Assembly (NCBI RefSeq): GCF_044923475.1
Contig: NZ_CP137338.1
Span: 620,001 to 684,000, forward strand
Direction: 5' to 3'
Length of the DNA stretch: 64,000 nucleotides
Origin: JAAURS01 sp044923475
GTDB taxonomy: Bacteria > Cyanobacteriota > Cyanobacteriia > Thermosynechococcales > Thermosynechococcaceae
The notes below the pieces were generated by a model. That model was not told the DNA's origin. It did not search any database and saw only the letters and a list, made by a program, of their open reading frames with translations. The position numbers and the translations under genes are program-made. Positions 1 through 9,622 of this stretch are shown here, one piece after another. The stretch's first letter is position 1. The number at the start of each line of letters is the position of its first letter.

Positions 1-224
1 TGGCGTTCAAAAGCGCAAAGATTGGGTGTAGATCTCTATCTTTAGGGGCAGACAGTCAGCATTGAGTCATGATACGAAATATGGCAATTTTTTAAGATCG
101 TGTTGTGCGCTGCAATCTGCTTGACTAAAACCGGGTAATGTATGCTTTGATCGAAAAGTAATTTAACGCTATTACCCTCGCTTCTGAAAGTATTTGTAGT
201 CCAATCTAGCGACGCTTCGGGTGT

Positions 225-1061
225 GTGGATATGTCTCTATCTGAATCTTTCGACCCTGAATCCTTGGGCGAGTATTTGACGCCTCCTAAATCCTGGTTTA
301 CTGGCGAATTTGCCCAGCCGCTCCCCCCTGACGACAATTCTGAGGTTGCAGAGAGCAGCTTGCCCTATCTTCATTGGCAAGAGCATTTGCTGCCCCTATC
401 TTGCATCTCCCAAGAGGATAACTTGACTGTCTTGCGCTTGGAGTTAGAGACCGCTCACCAACTCTTGCAGTACCAACAGACTGCAATCGATGCGTTATCC
501 GAGCAGCTCACCAATCGCGATCTGGCGCTGCAGCACAAGCAAGACGAGCTATGCAACGCGCAACAAGTTTCCCGCGGGCAAACCGCTCAGATTTCCGAAT
601 TAGGAGCTATTTGTCGAGATCTTAAAATGCAGCTGCGGCGTCAGCAGCAGCGAGTGCTGCAGTATAAAGATCTGCTGAAAACACAGTCGGTCGTGGATGC
701 AGCCCCTGTAGCGTCCGCTAACCCTAAGTTTTCGGAGTCCGTCGTTTCTTTCGGTTACGATTCAATTTCGATTGAAACCCGCTCTTGCTCTAAAACGCCC
801 AAACCTTTACCCGTCAGTGCTTGGTCTGCGCCAGAATCGATCGACTTGACGGGGCCGCTCGCCTGTTACCGCGAATTAGCCACGATTCGGATGACGACGT
901 CTCGGATTCGCCTCGAATCATCTACCTGGTCTTCAGTCCATACTCAGCCTGCACCCGCGCTTCCCTCTGTTGCTGCTGGCACGGTCGGTTCTGAAGGTCA
1001 GAGGTCGGCAGGGACTGCGATGAGGGTCGAGCTGCCTAGTTTTACCCGCACGTCTGGTTGA
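225..1061 (+). CDS. hypothetical coiled-coil protein
   Basis: A 278-residue protein of unknown function. The first third is acidic and proline-containing. Residues about 65-150 are rich in Leu, Gln, Glu and Arg with heptad-like spacing, predicting a coiled coil. The C-terminal part is Ser/Thr/Pro-rich and probably disordered. No signal peptide or membrane segment is seen. The start is GTG at 225 or, equally likely, ATG at 231. It lies 104 bases upstream of glmS on the same strand. Similar Gln-rich coiled-coil proteins occur in cyanobacteria, but I assign no function. Confidence 0.6.
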   Translation: MDMSLSESFDPESLGEYLTPPKSWFTGEFAQPLPPDDNSEVAESSLPYLHWQEHLLPLSCISQEDNLTVLRLELETAHQLLQYQQTAIDALSEQLTNRDLALQHKQDELCNAQQVSRGQTAQISELGAICRDLKMQLRRQQQRVLQYKDLLKTQSVVDAAPVASANPKFSESVVSFGYDSISIETRSCSKTPKPLPVSAWSAPESIDLTGPLACYRELATIRMTTSRIRLESSTWSSVHTQPAPALPSVAAGTVGSEGQRSAGTAMRVELPSFTRTSG

Positions 1062-1164
1062 AGCGATGGGGAGGCTCGCCGAGAGTCGGTCTTTCAGCTG
1101 AAAGCAACCATTTTATTTGTCTAGACGTCGGTTGCTTGTGTCCGATCGGCAGAAAGGTGCTTCT

Positions 1165-3063
1165 ATGTGTGGAATTGTTGGCTATATTGGACCCCAGCAA
1201 GCAAGCCGGATCTTGCTCTCTGGGTTGCAAAAGCTAGAGTACCGAGGATACGATTCAGCGGGCATTGCCGCACTGTGGGAAGGAGAACTGCACTGTATTC
1301 GCGCTAAGGGTAAGCTGCATCATTTGGCAGACAAGCTCGAGCATTGGGAATATCCAGCTTCTGTGGGTATCGGCCACACGCGCTGGGCGACCCACGGCAA
1401 ACCAGAGGAATATAATGCCCATCCCCACCGCGATGAAGCGGAGCGGCTGGCCGTGGTTCAAAACGGCATTATCGAAAACTATCGAGAGCTGCGAGAAACC
1501 CTCAGGCAAAAGGGCTATACTTTCCGCTCCGAGACCGATACGGAAGTGATTCCCCATCTGATTGCCGATCGCCTCAAGGCCCTCGACCCTGCTGGCGATG
1601 CGTTGGGAGGGTCTCTCCTCCTAGAGGCAGTTTGTCAAGCGGTGAACGAGCTGCAAGGTGCGTTTGCGATCGCCGTTATTTCCGCCGACTTCCCGGATGA
1701 AATCATCGTCGCCCGCCAGCAGGCTCCCTTAGTGATTGGTTACGGCCAAGGCGAGTTTTTCTGCGCCTCGGATACGCCAGCGCTCATTCCCTACACTCAA
1801 ACCATTCTGCCCCTCGACAATGGCGAAATTGCGCGCCTGAGCACCGATGGGGTGCAGGTGTTTCACTTCAACGGCGATCGCGTCCGGAAAACCCCTAGAA
1901 CCTTGAACTGGAATCCAGTCATGGTGGAAAAACAGGGGTTCAAACACTTCATGCTCAAGGAAATCTACGAGCAGCCCGGCGTGGTGCGCGCCTGTTTGGA
2001 GACTTACCTGGATGAATCGTGGGACATTGACGCCGTCCGAAGTCCGGTGCGGCTCGGTCTGCCCCCAGAACTATACGCCGACCTAGAGCACATCCACATT
2101 CTGGCTTGCGGGACGAGCTGGCATGCCAGTCTAGTGGGCAAGTATCTCCTAGAACAGGTTGCGGGCATTCCGACCCAGGTGCATTACGCTTCGGAGTTTC
2201 GCTATGCTCCCTCCCCCCTTACTGCGAACACCCTTACGATTGGGGTGACGCAATCGGGAGAAACCGCCGACACTTTGGCGGCCCTAGAGCTAGAAAAACA
2301 GCGCCGCATCGATCGAACCGATGCCTATCGCTCGCGTCTGTTGGGGATTACAAACCGGACGGAGAGTTCCCTGGGGCGCATGGTGCCTCACCTGATCGAT
2401 ACCCATGCGGGGATTGAAATTGGGGTGGCTGCGACCAAGACGTTTATTGCCCAACTGATTGCGTTTTATTTGCTGGCTTTGGACTTGGCTCACTATCGCA
2501 AAGCCCTTCCAGCCGCACGGATAGTTGAAATTCTAGATGGTTTGCGTCAGCTTCCGGCCCTCGTGGAACAGGTCTTAGAAATTCAAGAGCGCTACGTGGA
2601 AACCTTAGCCCATAACTTTTTAGATACCCAAGACTTTATTTTTCTAGGACGCGGGATTAATTTTCCCATTGCCCTGGAAGGTGCCCTCAAGCTCAAGGAA
2701 ATCAGCTACATCCACGCTGAGGGCTATCCGGCTGGCGAAATGAAGCACGGCCCCATTGCATTGTTGGACTCGAAGGTGCCTGTCGTGGCGATCGCCATGC
2801 CGGGAACGGTCTTTGAAAAGGTGCTTTCCAATGCCCAAGAAGCTCGCGCTCGCGACGCTCAGTTGATTGGAGTCACGCCCATGAACGAGCAGGAAGCCCA
2901 AGAAACTTTCGATACGCTCCTGCCCGTCCCCGAAATTGACGAGTTGTTATCTCCTATCTTGACCGTTATTCCGCTCCAGTTGCTGTCCTATCACATCGCA
3001 GCGCTGCGGGGGTTAGACGTGGATCAGCCGAGAAATCTGGCAAAATCCGTCACCGTGGAATAG
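1165..3063 (+). CDS. glmS: glutamine--fructose-6-phosphate aminotransferase (isomerizing)
   Basis: Makes glucosamine-6-phosphate from fructose-6-phosphate and glutamine, the entry step to UDP-GlcNAc for peptidoglycan and lipid A; cytosolic. The protein must begin Met-Cys-Gly-Ile because the processed N-terminal Cys is the glutaminase nucleophile. That fixes the start at ATG 1165 and excludes the in-frame TTG at 1117. It has 632 residues, close to the family norm. An N-terminal class II amidotransferase domain (about 1-220, with HTRWATHG) is followed by two SIS sugar-isomerase domains (CGTSWHAS; GRGINFPIALEGALKLKEISY) and the terminal signature LAKSVTVE. Downstream supply of glucosamine links it functionally to the lpx genes elsewhere in the window. 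Confidence 0.97.
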   Translation: MCGIVGYIGPQQASRILLSGLQKLEYRGYDSAGIAALWEGELHCIRAKGKLHHLADKLEHWEYPASVGIGHTRWATHGKPEEYNAHPHRDEAERLAVVQNGIIENYRELRETLRQKGYTFRSETDTEVIPHLIADRLKALDPAGDALGGSLLLEAVCQAVNELQGAFAIAVISADFPDEIIVARQQAPLVIGYGQGEFFCASDTPALIPYTQTILPLDNGEIARLSTDGVQVFHFNGDRVRKTPRTLNWNPVMVEKQGFKHFMLKEIYEQPGVVRACLETYLDESWDIDAVRSPVRLGLPPELYADLEHIHILACGTSWHASLVGKYLLEQVAGIPTQVHYASEFRYAPSPLTANTLTIGVTQSGETADTLAALELEKQRRIDRTDAYRSRLLGITNRTESSLGRMVPHLIDTHAGIEIGVAATKTFIAQLIAFYLLALDLAHYRKALPAARIVEILDGLRQLPALVEQVLEIQERYVETLAHNFLDTQDFIFLGRGINFPIALEGALKLKEISYIHAEGYPAGEMKHGPIALLDSKVPVVAIAMPGTVFEKVLSNAQEARARDAQLIGVTPMNEQEAQETFDTLLPVPEIDELLSPILTVIPLQLLSYHIAALRGLDVDQPRNLAKSVTVE

Positions 3064-3120
3064 ATTGAAAAGAAAGAAGAAATCTAGCTCCCCCATGCAG
3101 GTCCGATCGAGGGCAACATC

Positions 3121-3909
3121 ATGGTACTTCAGATTCCATCGCCTCGTGCAACAACGCCCAGCGTGACCTGGGAAGCTCTGCCTGCCGATTTTGTCTTGCC
3201 CGACGACCCTGTGGAAAATATCCAACAACCGCTCCTCGCCGCTGCGCTCACCGATGCCCTTGGCGCAGCAGGGTACATCAAACCCGCAATGCTCATTGTT
3301 TCCAACTTTGGGCTGGTGGCAAACATCAATAAGAAGACCGTCGTGAAAGCGCCGGATTGGCTGTACGTGCCCCGCGTCAATCCGGTTGCCCAGGATATTA
3401 TTCGTCGTAGCTATACCCAACACCTAGAAGGCGAGCCTGTCGCAATCGTCATGGAGTTTTTGTCTGACGAAGAGGGGGGCGAATTGTCAGTGCGGTCCAC
3501 CCCGCCCTACGGCAAGCTCTACTTCTACGAACAAATTTTGCAGGTGCCTACCTATGTCACCTACGACCCCTACGAGTCCAGGCTGGAAGTCCGATGCTTG
3601 CAGGAGGGACGCTATCGGTTGCAGGAACCTGACGATCGGGGACGGGTGTATATTCCAGAGGTAAACCTGTGGCTTGGCCTGTGGTCGGGCGAACGTCTCC
3701 GTCACACGATGAACTGGCTGCGGTGGTGGGACGCGGCGGGAAATTTACTCCTATGGAGTGCAGAACAAGCAGAGCAAGAACGTCAACGAGCGGAACAAGA
3801 GCATCAACGCGCAGAGCAAGAGCGCCAACGAGCTGAACAAGAACGCCAACGAGCGGACGCTTTGGCCACAAAACTCAGAGCGCTGGGAATCGATCCGAAT
3901 CAACCCTGA
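3121..3909 (+). CDS. Uma2-family (DUF820) putative restriction-like endonuclease with C-terminal heptad repeats
   Basis: A 262-residue member of the Uma2/DUF820 family, which is greatly expanded in cyanobacteria and has a PD-(D/E)XK nuclease-like fold of unknown biological role. Visible family features are VVKAPDWLYVP, the VAIVMEFLS strand, YGKLYFYEQILQVPTYVTYDP, and the late block LGLWSGERLRHTMNWLRWWDAAG. Residues about 213-250 are a run of near-perfect AEQERQR heptads, a charged coiled coil repeated at DNA level. Such tails vary in length between Uma2 paralogues. No partner gene is evident between glmS and mnmG. Confidence 0.85.
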   Translation: MVLQIPSPRATTPSVTWEALPADFVLPDDPVENIQQPLLAAALTDALGAAGYIKPAMLIVSNFGLVANINKKTVVKAPDWLYVPRVNPVAQDIIRRSYTQHLEGEPVAIVMEFLSDEEGGELSVRSTPPYGKLYFYEQILQVPTYVTYDPYESRLEVRCLQEGRYRLQEPDDRGRVYIPEVNLWLGLWSGERLRHTMNWLRWWDAAGNLLLWSAEQAEQERQRAEQEHQRAEQERQRAEQERQRADALATKLRALGIDPNQP

Positions 3910-3934
3910 CGAAGGCTTTCTAGCCCTCTCCCCA

Positions 3935-5842
3935 TTAGGCTTGTGTTGCTAACCGAGACGAGGTTTCTAGGTAAAACAACAGGGCATTGATATCCGCAGG
4001 GTTAACGCCTCCAATGCGAGTCGCCTGACCGATGGTCAGCGGCTTAACCTTATTCAGTTTTTCGCGGGCTTCCATAGACAGCGTTTGAATGCTGCCGTAA
4101 TCTAGGTTGATAGGCAGTTTGCGATGTTCTTGACGGCTGGTGTACTCGATTTGTTTTTCCTGCCGCTTGATGTAGCCGGAGTACTTAATTTCAATTTCTA
4201 CGCCTTCCTGTTCGCACGCTGCCAAAGCTGGAATTCCCAGTCCGTGCCGCTCCAAATCGACATAGTGAATGCTAGGTCGACGCAGTAAATCCGCAAGGGT
4301 AATCGAACCTTTGATCGCCTGATCGGTCTCGGCGGCGATCGCCATTCCCACTTCATCCTGTTCCTTCAGGCGCGTGGCGTGGAGTCGCTCTTTCTCAGCC
4401 GTGATATTGGCTTGCTTGCGGGTGAATAATTCCCAACGGCGATCGTCAACTAGGCCGATTTCTCGACCCAACGGCGTCAGACGCTGATCGGCATTATCGG
4501 ACCGCAGAATCAGGCGGTACTCCGAACGACTGGTCAGCATTCGATAGGGTTCGCGAAGATCTTTGGTGCAGAGATCGTCCATGAGCGTACCCAGATAGCT
4601 CTGCTCGCGGGAAAACACCACCATCTCTTGATGGCGGACAAAGCGGGCGGCGTTGATGCCTGCCACTATCCCTTGCGCGGCGGCCTCTTCGTAGCCCGTC
4701 GTGCCGTTAATTTGCCCCGCGCAGAATAACCCCTCGATTTTTTTAGTCATGAGGGTGGGATAGCACTGGGTTGCGGGAAGGTAGTCGTACTCTACGGCAT
4801 AGGCAGGGCGAAGCATGGCGCAGTTTTCTAGGCCGGGGAGCGATCGCAGCATTTGCAGTTGCAAGGTCTCGGGCAGTCCCGTCGAGAACCCCTGAATGTA
4901 AAGCTCTGGGATATCTCTGCCCTCTGGCTCGATAAAGATCTGGTGGCTTTCCTTATCCGCAAAGCGCACGATCTTGTCTTCAATGCTGGGACAATAACGA
5001 GGCCCCTTGGCATCCACCCAACCGCCATAGACGGGCGATAGGTGCAGGTTATCTCGGATGAGTTGATGGGTTGCGGCAGTGGTGCGCGTAATGTGGCAGG
5101 GCACTTGCTCCCGCTCCACCCACGCGTCAGGATCGAAGCTAAACCAGCGCGTGCCATCGTCTGGGGGCTGTTCTTCCATTTTGCTGTAGTCTACCGAGCG
5201 CTTATCGACCCGCGCTGGCGTGCCCGTTTTCAGCCGTCCCGTTTCAAAGCCGAGGCGGTTGAGGGTATCCGTCAGTCCTTCTGCGGCAAATTCACCCGCG
5301 CGGCCAGCAGCCATGGATTTATTGCCCACCCAAATGCGACCGCCCAGAAAGGTTCCCGTCGTTAAAATGACGGCTTTGCACTCAAAGGCGACGCCAAAGT
5401 AAGTCTGCACCCCCACGACTTCTGCGTTAGGTCCCAGCACCAAGTCCGTCACCATGCCTTCGCGGACGGTCAGGTTTTCCTGATTTTCGACGATGGTTTT
5501 CATGACCGCAGCGTATTCCCGCTTATCGGTCTGCGCCCGCAGCGCCCACACCGCAGGCCCGCGAGAGCTATTGAGCAAGCGCTTTTGCAGGTAGGTGCGA
5601 TCGGCCATTTTGCCAATTTCTCCGCCCAGCGCGTCTACTTCATGGGTGAGCTGAGACTTGGCCGGCCCGCCCACGGCTGGATTGCACGGCTGCCACGCAA
5701 TTTTGTCTAGAGTCAGGGTCAGCAGCAGCGTTTTGCAGCCCAATCGCGCCGCAGCTAACGCGGCCTCGCACCCCGAATGGCCTGCCCCCACCACAATGAT
5801 GTCAAAGGCATCGATAAATTCAACAGAAACTGGAGCGATCAT
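3935..5842 (-). CDS. mnmG: tRNA uridine-5-carboxymethylaminomethyl(34) synthesis enzyme MnmG
   Basis: FAD-dependent enzyme which with MnmE modifies the wobble uridine of several tRNAs. The 635 residues match the family length. The N-terminal dinucleotide-binding GAGHSG is at residues 19-24. Further family marks are QPCNPAVGGPAKS, LKTGTPARVD, CPSIEDKIVRF, and GLFCAGQINGTTGYEEAAAQG in the FAD domain. A helical C-terminal tRNA-binding part includes EYDYLPATQCYP and YSGYIKRQ. The start is ATG at 5842. It lies downstream of bioB on the same strand with a 111-base gap. Also known as gidA. Confidence 0.97.
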   Translation of the reverse strand: MIAPVSVEFIDAFDIIVVGAGHSGCEAALAAARLGCKTLLLTLTLDKIAWQPCNPAVGGPAKSQLTHEVDALGGEIGKMADRTYLQKRLLNSSRGPAVWALRAQTDKREYAAVMKTIVENQENLTVREGMVTDLVLGPNAEVVGVQTYFGVAFECKAVILTTGTFLGGRIWVGNKSMAAGRAGEFAAEGLTDTLNRLGFETGRLKTGTPARVDKRSVDYSKMEEQPPDDGTRWFSFDPDAWVEREQVPCHITRTTAATHQLIRDNLHLSPVYGGWVDAKGPRYCPSIEDKIVRFADKESHQIFIEPEGRDIPELYIQGFSTGLPETLQLQMLRSLPGLENCAMLRPAYAVEYDYLPATQCYPTLMTKKIEGLFCAGQINGTTGYEEAAAQGIVAGINAARFVRHQEMVVFSREQSYLGTLMDDLCTKDLREPYRMLTSRSEYRLILRSDNADQRLTPLGREIGLVDDRRWELFTRKQANITAEKERLHATRLKEQDEVGMAIAAETDQAIKGSITLADLLRRPSIHYVDLERHGLGIPALAACEQEGVEIEIKYSGYIKRQEKQIEYTSRQEHRKLPINLDYGSIQTLSMEAREKLNKVKPLTIGQATRIGGVNPADINALLFYLETSSRLATQA

Positions 5843-5953
5843 AGAGCGATGGCGATTTGCACGGAACCTTTCCCTATTCTACTCGGCTCTCAGTGCGAGT
5901 CTCCGCGTGACGGCGACGCCTCCAGTTCTGGCGGACATTGCCGAACATTATTT

Positions 5954-6919
5954 TTATGCCGTTCGAGCATTTGTCGGGCTTAAGGCGCCAATTTTTTCTA
6001 AGAGTTGGCGATCGCAGTCTGGTTCGGGGTTCTCTGCCGTGAGCAGTGTCTCTCCATAGAAAATCGAGTTCGCTCCTGCCATAAAACAAAGCACTTGAGC
6101 TTCGGGCGTTAAGTGACTGCGCCCCGCACTGAGGCGGACGCGAGCCTTAGGCATGACGATCCGAGCTGTGGCGCACATTCGCACTAAGTCAAAGGAATCG
6201 ACGTGGATCCGATCTGCCAGTGGCGTACCTGGAATCGGCATCAAGGCGTTAATGGGAACGCTTTCGGGATGCGGGTTCATTGTAGCCAGGATCTCCAGCA
6301 TTCGGGCGCGATCTTCGAGCTGCTCGCCCATGCCGATGATGCCGCCACAGCAAACGGTGATGCCTGCGTTGCGGACGTGGGTGAGGGTTTGGAGGCGATC
6401 GCCGTAGGTCCGCGTGCTCACGATCTGACTGTAGTATTCGGGGCTGGTATCTAGGTTGTGGTTGTAGGCTGTCAGCCCTGCCTCGGCTAGGCGTTTGGCT
6501 TGCAGCGGCGCGAGCATGCCTGCTGTCACGCAGGCTTCCATGCCCAGTTGCCGCACGCCCTCGACCATTTCGAGCATGGCGTCAAATTGCTTGCCGTCGG
6601 GGATTTCGCGCCACGCCCAGCCCATACAAAAGCGATCGGAACCCAGTTCTTTTGCTTTTTGGGCTGCTGTTAAGACCTCATCGACGGTCTTGAATGGTTC
6701 TGGCTTAACTGCGGTGGGATGGTGGGCCGATTGAGAGCAATAACCGCAATTTTCGGCACAGCCGCCAGTTTTGACGCTCATGAGGGTTGCGAGCTGAATA
6801 TCCGTGCCCTGCCAATGTTGGCGGTGAATGGTTTGAGCTTGATAGACCAGATCGAGGAGCGGTAGGTTGAGCAGGTCAAGAATGTCGGCAGTCATCCAGT
6901 CGTATCGAAGCGTTGACAT
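5954..6919 (-). CDS. bioB: biotin synthase
   Basis: Radical SAM enzyme that inserts sulfur into dethiobiotin, the last step of biotin synthesis. The radical SAM cluster motif CxxxCxxC is at Cys54, Cys58 and Cys61 (CAENCGYC), followed by SQSAHH. Other BioB marks are YNHNLDTSPEYY, CCGGIIGMGE, and the late RLSAGRSHLTPE with GANSIFYGE carrying the second cluster ligands. The length of 321 residues is normal. It may be co-transcribed with mnmG. No biotin repressor site was identified upstream. Confidence 0.97.
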   Translation of the reverse strand: MSTLRYDWMTADILDLLNLPLLDLVYQAQTIHRQHWQGTDIQLATLMSVKTGGCAENCGYCSQSAHHPTAVKPEPFKTVDEVLTAAQKAKELGSDRFCMGWAWREIPDGKQFDAMLEMVEGVRQLGMEACVTAGMLAPLQAKRLAEAGLTAYNHNLDTSPEYYSQIVSTRTYGDRLQTLTHVRNAGITVCCGGIIGMGEQLEDRARMLEILATMNPHPESVPINALMPIPGTPLADRIHVDSFDLVRMCATARIVMPKARVRLSAGRSHLTPEAQVLCFMAGANSIFYGETLLTAENPEPDCDRQLLEKIGALSPTNARTA

Positions 6920-8165
6920 AGGTTAGGGCGGAGGGGTAGGGGTTATACGCTGTCCAGAATGAATTGAATCCCACGATGGAGAAACGCAGGCTCATCCTTG
7001 ATAATGCAGTAGGGCGGCATAGTTTAGATTACCTTGCCTAAGGAGCACGGGAGTAGTTTTTGAGCGATCGCGTTTTGTCGCACTGCCTTTGAGCACTGAT
7101 GGATGGGCGTTTAGAGCCTTTCAGGCTTGAACCGTCAGCTAAGGGGGGACAAATTGAGAAGGCCTAGTTTTGCTAATGCCTGGGCGATCGTCTCTGTCCG
7201 GCTATGCACCCCCCATTTGCTATAAATACTTTCCAGATGTTTGCAGACGTTGCAGACGTTGATTTGAGGTGAGTGGCGATCGCCTTATTGTTTTTGCCCT
7301 GTATCACGCAAGCTAAAACCTCGGTTTCGCGTTGGCTTAACCCTAGTAGGGCTAGGGAATTCATTGGGGATAGCGTTTGTTCTTCGAGCAGAAGTAGATA
7401 TCGCGCCCCCAGTTGTTCGATGACTAAACGAATCACTAATTCTTTGCCTGCCTGCTGAATTCGTAATGGCGAACAAGCTTTGGGGTGGTCTGGATGTTTA
7501 GTGAGTCCAGCGATTTGATGTTTAACCCATGACCATAGATGGTCTGGGAGTTGATGGGAGCAGGTGGGTTTTGAAAAATAGGTTTCTAGCCATCGTATGG
7601 ATTGGGGTGCAATCGATTGTATACACCCGTCAGCATTTAGGATGACCAAATCAAGGTAATTGAGGGTCTGCTGGAGTTGGCTTAACTTCTGTTGTAGTAG
7701 CTGATAGTGTTGAACATTGCAATAGGCTTGAAATAGGTGAGGACGAAGGAGATTTAGGATGAGGCGATCGCTTTCTGTAAAACTACGCTGACTTCGATTT
7801 AGCGAGGCTCCGACTAAAGTTGCTTTTACCTGCGAAAGTTGATGCCAGCCCACAGGAGTTACATTTGGCAAGAAAAGAGTCATCTGGTCTTCAAGGTTAA
7901 ACGATCGCATAAACCTTTGATATACCCCCTCAAGGCAATAAAGTTCCTCTTGACTGACAAAATCTGAAACTTTATAGGCTCCATTGAGGGTTTGCGGCAT
8001 ATTACGGGTGATTGGATGCTCGCCGAAATGTTCGGACATTTCTCTTTCTTGAGCAGCAGTTAAGCCAGGAAAATCGGGTAGATGGCTATGAGAAATTTGA
8101 AGCCCTTGAGAGTGAATGACGTGGAAACATGGAATATCGCTGGGGACAATCTGATTTAGGTAGTC

Positions 8166-8579
8166 CTAAACAAGTAAGGATGCATTGTCGTGGTGAACAA
8201 AGAGCCAGATGGCTCCAATGTGATTTTCCAGTTTTTTAGAAAAAGAGAGGGTTTTACGCACTAATCGTGAGACTCGTTGGCGCATCGTACAGTTGAAACG
8301 CTCAATATAACTCGTTTTGCCTGTCTCTTTGCCCACAGCCTTGTGACGCTTATCAGGGAACACAAGGGCGTAGGCACTCCAAAAATCTGTGTAGGCCACT
8401 GCACACTGACGGTAGATCCCAGGCAACGAAGCCCAAAGCGCTCTCGCTCCTTGTTCAGAGCGGTCGCCGACATGAACCCCGACAATTTCGCGGGTCTCGA
8501 CATCCAGAGCAAGCCAAATCCATTGTTTGTTGCCTTTATCGCCGACAAACGACCACATTTCATCGCACTGAAGGGTCAA
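8166..8579 (-). CDS. insB: IS1 family transposase InsB frame
   Basis: Catalytic DDE part of the IS1 transposase. Visible acidic residues sit in DEMWSFVG, YTDFWSAY and SYIERFN, in the order expected for the family. The first in-frame start is TTG at 8579, overlapping the insA stop. Expression as an InsAB' fusion is expected through a -1 slip on the A8 run just upstream (plus-strand T run around 8585-8592). Read in the -1 frame, that run continues KKKGPLTLQCDEMW without a stop. Whether TTG initiation is ever used is unknown. Confidence 0.9.
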   Translation of the reverse strand: MTLQCDEMWSFVGDKGNKQWIWLALDVETREIVGVHVGDRSEQGARALWASLPGIYRQCAVAYTDFWSAYALVFPDKRHKAVGKETGKTSYIERFNCTMRQRVSRLVRKTLSFSKKLENHIGAIWLFVHHDNASLLV

Positions 8580-8875
8580 CGGCCCTTTTTTTTAGAGGAC
8601 ACTTTGACCTGTCGAGGAATCGACTCATATTTGCAGTTAACATAGTCCTGCAACCATGTTTCGGAAACATCGCAAACCCTCGCAATCCCGGCAAGCGGTA
8701 TCTTTTCGAGTAAGAGTTTATCGATGAGGTCTTTGGTCACTTGAGAGATCAGTTTTTGCTTAGGGGCCTCAACGAACTGGCGACCGCAAGTTTTGCACTT
8801 GTGATTTTGATTCCCGTTATGGATAAAACCGTTTTTGACAACGTTTGTCGATTCGCAGCTTGGGCAACTTGGCAT
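8576..8875 (-). CDS. insA: IS1 family protein InsA
   Basis: A 99-residue DNA-binding protein of the IS1 family. It carries a zinc-finger-like four-cysteine cluster (CPSCES, CKTCGRQF) followed by a helix-turn-helix-like segment (IPLAGIARVCDVSETWLQDYV). It ends in a lysine run encoded by an A8 slip site, a typical place for the -1 frameshift that makes the transposase fusion. By analogy with E. coli IS1, InsA alone represses while the fusion transposes. Confidence 0.92.
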   Translation of the reverse strand: MPSCPSCESTNVVKNGFIHNGNQNHKCKTCGRQFVEAPKQKLISQVTKDLIDKLLLEKIPLAGIARVCDVSETWLQDYVNCKYESIPRQVKVSSKKKGR

Positions 8876-9336
8876 TGATCGTAAGGCGCTAAAGAGGTCT
8901 TTATGATCTTATCCTTACATTTGGGGGACTACCCTGATTTAGAACTGAGAGTGCATCCACCCCAAATGTATCTGGATTGCGAAGCGTATAGAGTTGCTGA
9001 ATACTTTGCCATAGATTTTTTGTATCGCTAAACACCAACTCTTTCATAAACTTATACGCGATTCTTGAAAGTAAGGCTTCAGAATTAAATTAAGCCAGAC
9101 TTTTCTGAAGCCTACAATTTAATGTAACAAAAAAATCACAAACAGATGGGTCAAATGGCGAATAGATTTTTAGAAGCCTGAACTGTATCTTACTTAGTAG
9201 GTTTAATGCAACTGTAGTGAACAAGCGATCGCCATTAACTGTTAAGAAGTTTTTCTGTAAGCAGTAGTTCTTATGAATTTGAATTGTGAGAATGGCTATT
9301 TATAGAAGCTTTCTTAGATCAAACATAGGAGAAAAT

Positions 9337-9612
9337 ATGATTTCTATTACCCTCAATAGCCCACCCCGCCCAGCAACTGGGGATGGGGAAGTAATTTTAG
9401 CCTTAGACGGCGTAGAAATGTGTTTTAATTGGAAGAATGGAGAATTTAATGGTGTCCATGCAGGTTCTGTGGATAGGGGAGAACAGGTTAATATTCTAAG
9501 TGACCACATAACGCTAGACGCAGAAGGGACAACATGTGAGTGCTGTATATGGCCAGAAGGCGGTGGAACAAGAGTTTGTTGGCCTATCAGGTGCGGGTCT
9601 GCCTGTCCGTAA
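9337..9612 (+). CDS. small hypothetical protein
   Basis: A 91-residue protein of unknown function. The start at ATG 9337 is preferred over ATG 9286 because AGGAG lies six bases upstream of it. The sequence is short beta-strand-like, with VILALDGVEMCFNWKNGEFNGV and a cysteine-rich end (CECCIWPEGGG, CWPIRCGSACP). There is no signal peptide. The cysteines could bind metal or form disulfides, but this is speculation. It sits alone between the disrupted LuxR gene and a hairpin. Confidence 0.5.
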   Translation: MISITLNSPPRPATGDGEVILALDGVEMCFNWKNGEFNGVHAGSVDRGEQVNILSDHITLDAEGTTCECCIWPEGGGTRVCWPIRCGSACP

Positions 9613-9622
9613 AGTCAGGTAG

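Larger units (their letters stand above)
8160..8933 (-). mobile_element. IS1-family insertion sequence, 774 bp
   Basis: A complete element bounded by imperfect terminal inverted repeats. Both ends begin GGTAGTCC and share GTAAGGAT further in, giving roughly 23 bp. The 9-bp target duplication CTGATTTAG is at 8151-8159 and 8934-8942. It carries the two overlapping IS1 frames insA and insB. Length, target duplication size and two-frame layout all fit the IS1 family. It interrupts a LuxR-type gene. The intact ends and perfect duplication indicate a fairly recent insertion. Confidence 0.95.
7135..9047 (-). pseudogene. LuxR-family transcriptional regulator, disrupted by IS1 insertion and a frameshift
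   Basis: Removing 8160-8942 (an IS plus one target-site copy) rejoins an N-terminal part starting at ATG 9047 (MKELVFSDTKNLWQ...VLNQ) in frame with IVPSDIPCFHV, then the large segment that contains MSEHFGEH at 8039. The C-terminus is a LuxR-type HTH (LGLSQRETEVLACVIQGKNNKAIA). Around 7268-7272 the frame breaks. Adding one base to a T run on the plus strand restores the helix-turn-helix as INVCNVCKHLESIYSKWG and a tail that stops at 7135-7137. The gene therefore carries two independent lesions, unless the one-base gap is a sequencing error. The middle resembles the sensor part of cyanobacterial LuxR regulators. It is probably not functional. Confidence 0.85.

Noticed and set aside
1117..1164. 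N-terminal extension of glmS from TTG 1117
   Set aside because: The catalytic N-terminal Cys requires the Met-Cys start at 1165.
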